This document shows, piece after piece, positions 44,704-52,185 of a stretch of 52,185 nt of DNA (position 1 is its first letter; every line of letters starts with the position of its first letter). Under the pieces are notes generated by a model. It did no database searches and was not told where the DNA came from. It saw only the letters and a program-made list of their open reading frames with translations. Position numbers and translations under genes: made by a program. The DNA is taken from assembly GCA_001598975.1 (NCBI GenBank), contig BBXU01000444.1, positions 1 through 52,185 of the forward strand. The letters are read 5' to 3'. This DNA is from Parachlorella kessleri (taxonomy: Eukaryota > Chlorophyta > Trebouxiophyceae > Chlorellales > Chlorellaceae).

Positions 44704-47700
44704 TTACGAGTGCAGCAGGTCGCTGGGTAGCAGGCCCATCAGCCGCTCCATGTTGGCAGCATCCATAGCAGCGCTGGCAGCAGGCTCAGCATGCGCAGCA
44801 TTCTGCTGCCCCGCGGCAGAGCGTCTCCCGGCAGCCACAGCCGCCGCAGCGTTGCTGGAGGCCGCCGCCGCGGCAGCCTGCTGCAGCGCGCTCATGCTGT
44901 GCACGGAGCCCCAGGGGCCGGAGAAGAGGCTGCTGGCGGAACCTACGGAGCCTGCAAGAGACTGCAGCGAGTCCAGGCTGGAGTTGAGGCTGAGGGGCCG
45001 GGCAACGGTGGAGTTGTTGGTGCTGCCGCCGGACGAGCCGCCTGCAGCGGCCGCTGCCACACCCAGCTGCTGGAGCTGCGCATGCAGGCTGGCCGCGGCT
45101 GACGGCGCGATGCTGGGAGGCAGCGGGGCCGGGCTGGGAGGGGCCGTCGCAGCGCGCAGAGCGGCTGCTGCTGTGCCATGCTGTGGCGCTCCCTGGTGGT
45201 GACCCCCCTGGTGGTGCCCCGGCCCACCAGAGTGCTGATGTTGGTGCTGGTGGTGCGTGTGGCCGTGGCTGTGCGCTCCCACACTGCCGGAACGGTATGC
45301 GGCCTTGGAGGCGTCAATGGGGCTGGCAGCAGCAGATGGGACCGGCGTGGCGGCCCCGGGGGTGATTGCCGGGCTGGCTGAGCGCCCCAGCGGCTGCTCG
45401 GCTGGCTGAGCGGGGCCCACAGGGGCGCGGCCGCGCTTGGCCAGCAGGGCGTTGGCGCGCTTCAGGCCCTGCAGGGGGTGTGGGGTTTGCAGGATGTCAT
45501 CAAAGACTTTGGGGGGCGGCAAGCTCCTATCCCAGGCCCACGCGACGTTCCTGGCCACAGGCGTCGGCCCACGAAGGGACGGGGCAAGAGGGGCAGCTAG
45601 GAAACCCCTCGCCATGCCGTCTCCTGCCATGTTATAGCAGCAAGCACAGGTGTGCGCACTCCACAGAACACCCCACATTGGCAAAGTCAAGCCTCCCGCC
45701 CCCGGGCACAAACAACCCAACATGTCATCCCCTTAAACCGGTGCAGCCAGCACCCAGCGGCAACCGCTCGATGTCACCCGTTCAGCCGCCCAAGCCAGCC
45801 CGGCCTCACCCACCCACCCACCTGGTCATGCACCCTGGCCAGCGCTTCCAAGTCCTCTGCGCCCAGCGCCTCCAGGCCCGCCCCATGCAGCACCGCCGCC
45901 GAGCGCCCAACCTCCTCGCCAAGGCGCCGCTCCAGCTTGCGCAGCGCGTCCTGGTGCGCGCGCAGCTGCAAGGGTGTATGAGGCATGGTACGGATACGTC
46001 GCTGCCTGGGTGTTCCCCTGGGTGTCATAGCTTCAGCAGTGCAGGTTGCAGCGGCCGGCCCTGGGACCGGCCCAGCCTCCGCCAAGGGTGTGACGGGGGG
46101 GGGGGCTTGCTCACCTCACCTCAAACCTCATTGGCAAGCCAGGCACCAACCAGGCGCCGCAACTTGCGCAAACATAGCCAAGCGTATCGGGCATCGCAGA
46201 GCCCTCGCCCTCCGTAGCCCACCCCGTCCAGCCATACCCGGCACCTCGTCTCGAAAACCACATACTGACCTTGGCCTCGGTCTCACTGGCCGCAGAGCGG
46301 GTCCTGCCGAGCTCTGCATCGCGCTCAGCCAGCGACTTCTCTGCTGCGTCCAGGCGCCGGCGAAGCTCGGCAGCCGCCTTGTCGCCGCGCTGCGCTGTGG
46401 TGGAGGCCTCAGAGCGCAGGCGGGAGGCCTCCTGCTCTGCCTTGCTGGCGCGCTCCTCCAGCTCCTGCAGGTCAGGTGCGAGGGGTCGGCCAGAATGGCG
46501 TTGACGACCCGGTAGGGGTTTTGACTTCTCCCAGAGATGATGTAACAGCAAGGAGGCCCCCCCCCCCAGATACAGTGCTGAGGGTGCGAAGCGGGCTTGC
46601 CCAGAATTCAGGGACATCCGCAAGGAAACCCTGCAGGACAGGGTTTGCCCAAGGTACAGCAGCCAACAAAGAACCAACCCCTTCCCCACCCCCTAAACAC
46701 CTCTGCCTCTTTCATGACAGCTCAACTCGGCCCAAACATCAAATCACCACTACCACACAAACATGGCCAGCGAGTGCAGCACCTGAGCAACACCACCCCC
46801 GCTCACACACTATCCTTGCAGCAGCCCAAAGCGGACAACAAGGCACAACCGCTGCTCCCCCTCCACTCCCACACCCCCCCACCTTGGCCCTGTCCGCCAG
46901 CGCCCCCTTCTCCTTCTGCCACCGCTTTTGCTCCTCCCGGCGCTGAGCTTTGATGCGTGTGAGCTGCGCCTCTGCCTCTGTGGCACGCTGCGCCGCTTCG
47001 CGCCCCTCGCGGCTCTTGCTGGACCGCTCCTCGTCCCGCTCGTTGCGCACCCATTCCAGCTGCGTCTCCAGATGCCGGATCTGTGTGTAGCGTAACAAAC
47101 CAACAAAAGGTACATGTGCATCCAGTCCTATTGGAGCCCAGGGTCTCACTCCCTGGTCGCACTACTTGCCACCCATGCTGAAACACAAAAGACTCAGGCT
47201 CATTCTGCATTCAGCCCTGTCAGCCCAGTATCCCAGTACCTCATCCCTGCTCGCATTATCTGCCACCCTCAATAAATAAAAGGTACAGCTAAGGAGCGGG
47301 CGGGGAGGAGAGCGGGCGGGAGACCACGTAGTGTCGCAGGAGGAGCAGGTGGAACACAGTTGCGTCTCCCACAGTAACACAATGTGCATTAGAGGACGGT
47401 GGGCAGGCAGGAGCAGTCAGCAGACATCTGGAGAAGGGGCTTTGGGGCACTTGTGGGACAATGCATTGACTTGCTCAACCGTGCCAGGTAGCACCGCTGC
47501 AGTTAGGAGTCGCTGGCCCGACGCTACAAACTCTCTGCAGCAGGATGGCTGGCAGCTCGCCCGACCATCACAGCACAGCGCAGCGCGGCCCCCCCTTCCC
47601 AGCTAGCTGTCACCCAGCTGGGAAGGCCACCCGCCACCAACCACCAGCCACATGCCCCCCTTTCTTCCCCGCACACCCAAGCAACCCCCCGCACCTGTGT

Positions 47701-50700
47701 CTGCAGCTCCTTCTTGTCTGATGCCAGCCCCGCCAGCTCGGCTCTGTGCTCGGCCTTGAGCCGCGTCAGCTGCGTGTCCAGCTCGGCCGCGCGCTCCATG
47801 TAGCGGCTCCTGCTGGCAGACTGCCGCGCCGCCTCCTCCCGAGCCAGGGCCAGCTCCTTGCCTGCCGCTGCCTCACGCGACTGCAGCTGCCGGAGGAGCT
47901 GCTCCGCCTGCGCCAACAAGACATACTGTCCTTCTGCTTCCATCAGGGAGCGCAGTTGTCAAACACCTGCACTCACGCTCTAGAGCTAAAGGCCAATACA
48001 GGTCACCTGGCAGTGCGTATGCTCTGCGCTCGAGGTGATGGGGTGACGTGCGCAGCACACAGCATGCCAGTCTGTGGGATGTTGTTCCGTGATGCAGAGT
48101 GGGAGCTCATGCGCGGGGGCGCGGCCCTGGCCCAACAGCGGGCGACACAGTGCTCTTATCTCCCGCTCAAGCCGGCCCGCTTGGGAGTGAACACCTGTGC
48201 TGGAGCTCACCAGGAGGGACCCAGCCCAGACTACCTCTCTCACCACCAGCGAGCTAACTCCACAGCAGGCAGGTCAGCACACACAGGCAGCAACCCTGCT
48301 CATACTCAACACAGTTCAGGGCCCCCTGCCCACCCTGAACAGCACCACAGACCCGAGCCTCTCTTCCAAAGTCTCGTACCCATCCCCACCAGTGCCCCGC
48401 ACCTGCTGCGATGTGGCACGCGCCGCCTCCATGGCCAACCCTGCCACAATCCTGGCAGCCCCAGGCTGCTCCGCCAGCAGCGTGGCTAGGAGCTCCTCGG
48501 ACGCTGACCGCGCTGCAGCTGCCGCCAGCGACGTGGCAGAGCTAAAGCCCGCAGCCGAGCCAGGCCGCGACCCAGCAATGCTGCCTGACGCTGACCTTGA
48601 AAGGGGGGCGGAGCCTGGGATGGGACCTGGGAAGGGGGTCTGCTGCGCCTGCTGCAGTTGCTGCTGCGCTGCGGCTGCTGAGTAACCAAGCGTGCTGTGT
48701 ACGAGGCCCCTCAGCAGGCGCCGCCGCGCGGAATCGTCGCAATACAGCCGGAACAGGGTGCGGTACAAACCAAGCGCCAGCGCCCTGCACCGCTCGGACC
48801 CAGACTGCTGCAGCGAGTCCACCAGCTGGACCAGACCCCCAAACTCGTCCGCTGCGACTGCCGCGGTGGTTGACGGCCGCAGGGGCTGCAGCGATGCCGC
48901 TGCGCCAGAAGGCGTAGCGACGCTTGCTGCCGCCTGCGGCGACTGCTGATGCTGCGCGGGTTGCTGTGGTGGTAGTGCAGCAGCCAGCGAGGGCGGCAGG
49001 GGCAGGTGCTGAGGGGAGGCGGAGGGGCCCAGCGGCCCCGCCCTGCCCACGCCGCCGGCCTGGCCGTCCAGCAGGGACAGCGCTGACAGCAGCAAAGCCG
49101 AGCCAGGGGGGCCAGCCAAGGGGGGCACATGGGCACCTCCCTGGCTATCGTGCTCCTCCCTTCGGAGCACACTGCTCAAGGGTCCCCCGTAGCTGCCAAA
49201 GCTGCTGCCACTGCTGGGCGTGGGAGCCGCAGCGCCGCCCTGCTGCTGTCTGCTGCTGACGGTATCGAGTGCCGCCGCTGTCTGGCTCGTTGCCCCACTG
49301 CGCGCTGGCGAGGCCGGGGCAGATCGCGAGCGGACCGTGGCGGCGGGCGGGGGTGAGGGTGGGCGCAGGGACGACGCTACCAGCTGCTGCAGCCGCCGGC
49401 GCTCCACCAGGGCTGCCATGCTGGCCTCCGGCAGAATGCCGGCAGAGGCACAGAGAGCGGCAACGTGCGCCGCCTCCCGCTGCACATCCGGCAGGGAGAG
49501 CAAGTCCAGCAGGACCTCCATGTCACAGGGCTGCAGCTGCAGCTCCTGCGGGGGCGTGGCCAGGGTCGCCGAGGCTGCTGCTGCGGCTGCTGAGCCCGGC
49601 GGCCACCCTGGCTCCCCCGGCTGCTGCTGGTGCTGCATGGGTAGGGGTTCCGCCGCAGCGCCGCCGCTGCCAGTGCTGTGGCTGCTGCTGCTCCTGCGGC
49701 GCCGCCGGCCGGCTTCCAAGCTGCGCTGGCGGCGGCCAATGGCGGGGGTTGGTGCGGGCACCGATGGCTCGGTATCTGATGCTGCAGGGGGATCGACGGC
49801 AGGCGCGCCTCCTGAAACGGGTGCACCCCCACCAAGAGCCAGTGCCTCGCGGGCATCTGCCTCAATGTCTGCCAGCATGGCCCGAGCCACGTCACGATGC
49901 TGAAGGACTGCCAACCGGATGGCATCCAGGGTGCCTGCGGACAGTATGCCTGACGTTTACAAAGGTCCGTGCTTCTTGCGGTTAACGGCCAAGCTTGACC
50001 AAGCAGCTAAGCTCAGCAAACAGCATGCGGGAGAGGATGCCGTCCACCAGTACAAGATGCTGTGCGAACAACATCATATGCTTAAGTGGAGGCCCGCCGG
50101 CAGGTCAGACACACATTTGGGCGCCAGCTGCCATGCTGCTTGGTTGCTGCAGTTGCCAGGCAATGTCTCAAATTACGGGTCTGCATTCTTTGTCTCCAAG
50201 CTCCCAGCACACACCCAGCCCGTGCAGCCTCACCTGCAGCGCTAGCCCCCGCAGCTGCCCTGACCCTCTGCCGCACCACCCTCACAGCCAGGCTCTGCGC
50301 CACGTCGCTCTCGCTGGCCAGCTTCAGCACCAGCCCCACCGCTGGCGGCAGCTCAGACTCGGACAGGCACGGCAGCGCCTGCAGGGGAGCAGGCAGCAGG
50401 GGTGACTAATAAGTGGGATGCTGCCGGCCAACGCCTGTATGCACAGCGGCAAGACGTGCAAGCACTACTAAGGTTATGCACCTCCCAGGGCACTGCCGCC
50501 TGGTGTTGCACAAGGTTGGTAACCTCAGCTCAGCTCACGGTTGCCCAGTTCAAACGGAAACTTGTCCATGCCTACTCTTGCAGGTGCCACAGCCCGCCCG
50601 CCCGCCCACTGCTGAAATGACACCTAGAGAGAGGCACACAGAGAGACAGGCATGTCCGCACCAGACAGACAGTTAGCACGGCCCCCCCCGCCTCACCTCC

Positions 50701-52185
50701 AGCGCCGCGTACAGCACCTTGTCCGCCACAGCAGGGTCGATGTGCAGCATGCCCAGCGCCGCCAGCACGGGCATGCGCAGCTCGGCCTCCGCGTCGGCGC
50801 CCTCCCTGCTGGCCTCGGCCAGGCGGCCCAGCAGCGTGCCGGCAGCGGCGGTGTGCTCGGAGGGGTCCACCAGCCTGCGCAGGGCAGCAGGTAACTAGTA
50901 CGGCGCTTCTACTCCGCACGTTTCACATTCTCTACTTTTTTGATAATAAAAACTTGCGGGAGTCAACCCCGCAATCATGCTTTGTGCAGCTGGAAGTGGG
51001 ATAAGCGATGCACTGACGGGGAGGGCGCACAAGCGCTCCCCATGCAACATCACAACTGCAGGCGAGCCATCCTCCTTTACGTCGGTCTTCTGCCCACAAT
51101 TGGTGCCAGACCTTGACGGATCGGAGTCAGCACTCTTCCCAGGCGCATGCAAGGGGTACCATGGCCCTCAACACCCAGGCCCACCCCTTGCAGCATGCAG
51201 GCTGCCCCATCAGTTGAGGCAGTACCCTTCACCTATTGCAGAAGGCTCCTAGGCAGCCACGACTCCTGGGACCGTACATGCCTAACCCCTGGCCCGTCTG
51301 CTAGCCAGCCCAGCCCAGCCAGCCAGCCAGCCAGCCAGCTAGCACCCAGCGCCTTCTCACCTGGGCACCAGCATGATGATGTCTGGCTGCAGCGTGCGCG
51401 GCGCGTCCGCCAGCAGCATAGACATCTTCTGGAGGGAGGACAGGGGCGCGCGCATGACCGCGCCAGCACCGCCGCCGCCACCAACGCCGGCAGCATGCTT
51501 GGCTGGCAGCGGCTGCAGCAGCGCTGGGTCCAGCCCACGCAGCCAGCCCAGAATGAGGGCTACAACCTGCTCCACCTCACGCACAGAGGGGCACACACCG
51601 CCCTCGTAGGCGCTTCCATCATCGTCGTCCTCTGGGTCTGTGATGGCCTCTGCCGCACCCCCAGGCTCGTCGTGGCGGGCTGCCTCCGCGGCAACCTGCT
51701 CCCCTGCTGTGGGGGCGCCTGCAAGGTCGGCCGCCTGCCCTGCGCTGCTGGCTGCAGGGGCAGCATTGCCGGAGCCCGCGCCCTGCTGTTGCTGCTGCCT
51801 ACGGGGAGGCAGCGGCGTGAGGCCACGCAGCACGCCGTTAGGCATGCGCTGTGCCTGGTGCGGTTGCTGCTGTGAAGGCCCCCCAGCTGCAGCAGCTGCC
51901 CTTGCAGACGCAGCCTGCACAATGTGGTGGCAGACTGGTTGTGATTCGCGTGGTCACAACCCTTGCCTCAGGGGCAGGTTTTCGCCTTGCATATGAAAGG
52001 ACACAGCCTCCTCAGGAAAGCGTATGAAGCCACCCAGGCACCATCCCCACCATCCGCCTGACAAGCACTGTTGTCCTTGACGCGAACCCATGACGCGCCC
52101 CGGCAGAACTTGCAGGCTGCTGCATACAAATGCTCCTCGCCTGCAGCACGTCTGCGTGCCCACTAGCGGCACGCGCCAATAGGCG
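44704..52185 (-). CDS. Large coiled-coil, low-complexity protein of unknown function (3' part, runs off right edge)
   Basis: Nine exons join in phase: 51914-51361, 50874-50697, 50378-50234, 49934-48403, 47925-47695, 47080-46883, 46464-46270, 45965-45822 and 45468-44704, giving at least 1313 residues. The first three exons hold a Q/A/D-rich stretch, then helical repeats of HEAT/ARM flavour (RMPVLAALGMLHIDPAVADK, VGLVLKLASESDVAQSLAVR). The large fourth exon is Ser/Pro/Gln/Ala-rich with a helical start, and ends in LVDSLQQSGSERCRALALGL. Exons 5-8 form long charged coiled coils (RYMERAAELDTQLTRLKAEH, HLETQLEWVRNERDEERSSK, AAAELRRRLDAAEKSLAERD). The last exon is Ala/Ser/Gly-rich, with a His-rich segment (45171-45280). 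I recognise no family; a structural or cytoskeletal scaffold is only a guess. Upstream exons lie right of 51914 and possibly off the edge. Confidence 0.7.
47145..47268 (+). repeat. Interspersed repeat units inside an intron of the coiled-coil gene
   Basis: This segment contains the right end of one unit (47145-47180, with CGCACTACTTGCCACCCATG) followed by a nearly full unit (47191-47268, with GACTCAGGCTCATTCTGCAT to ATTATCTGCCACCC). It is the same family as 43540-43629 and sits in the intron between exons at 47925-47695 and 47080-46883. Confidence 0.65.
51305..51342 (+). repeat. CCAG-type microsatellite
   Basis: A run of CCAG and CCCAG units covers about 38 bp, inside the intron between the two rightmost visible exons of the coiled-coil gene. 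Confidence 0.8.

Noticed and set aside
1..52185. CRISPR arrays, tRNA or rRNA genes, bacterial-style operons
   Set aside because: No regularly spaced direct repeats, no cloverleaf with a GTTCRANNC box, and the genes are split by spliceosomal introns.

Overview
The window looks like nuclear DNA from a unicellular green alga. Genes lie close together on both strands, and most are cut into 4 to 9 short exons (about 50-550 bp) by introns of 50-400 bp. The DNA is GC-rich, the proteins carry Q/A/P-rich low-complexity stretches, and the families are plant-type: CHUP1, plastid PRPP synthetase, MOS14-like transportin and a thioredoxin-like ferredoxin-TPR protein. A trebouxiophyte or other core chlorophyte is my inference. 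No rRNA, tRNA or CRISPR array was seen. Exon models were built by hand, joining reading frames at GT-AG or GC-AG borders so that phases agree; nothing was aligned by computer.

Layout from left to right. 1-2318 (-): transportin-3/MOS14 importin, running off the left edge. 2658-3884 (+): ICT1-type peptidyl-tRNA hydrolase with a GGQ motif. 4647-6441 (+): METTL18-like histidine methyltransferase. 6628-9967 (-): F-box protein fused to a TolB/WD-like beta propeller. 10275-13172 (+): TCAIM-like protein with a J-like DUF4460 start. 13890-16523 (-): ribose-phosphate pyrophosphokinase with a transit-peptide-like extension. 17058-21606 (+): CHUP1-like protein. 22203-23586 (-): Nep1/EMG1 18S rRNA methyltransferase. 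23763-24089 (+): a small uncertain ORF. 24409-28311 (+): leucine-rich repeats fused to an alpha/beta hydrolase. 28875-31967 and 34819-37624 (both -): two SLC44/choline-transporter-like paralogues, with a thioredoxin-like [2Fe-2S]-TPR gene (32614-33761, -) between them. 38119-40636 (+): TraB-domain protein. 41046-42790 (-): a decayed reverse transcriptase. 42791-44703: gene-free and rich in short repeats. 44704-52185 (-): a large coiled-coil, low-complexity protein running off the right edge.

The neighbours do not form one pathway. Several serve protein synthesis (stalled-ribosome rescue, RPL3 histidine methylation, 18S rRNA modification, import of splicing factors). The clearest unusual signals are these: (i) the two SLC44 paralogues have the same intron positions and phases but swap GC and GT donors at their first two introns, within a window where GC-AG introns seem frequent; (ii) there are two unusual domain fusions, F-box plus propeller and LRR plus hydrolase; (iii) a CHUP1 C-terminal domain occurs in an alga on a protein without the usual N-terminal membrane anchor; (iv) a reverse transcriptase broken by a single frame change sits next to a short interspersed inverted-repeat family that recurs inside an intron 3.4 kb away.
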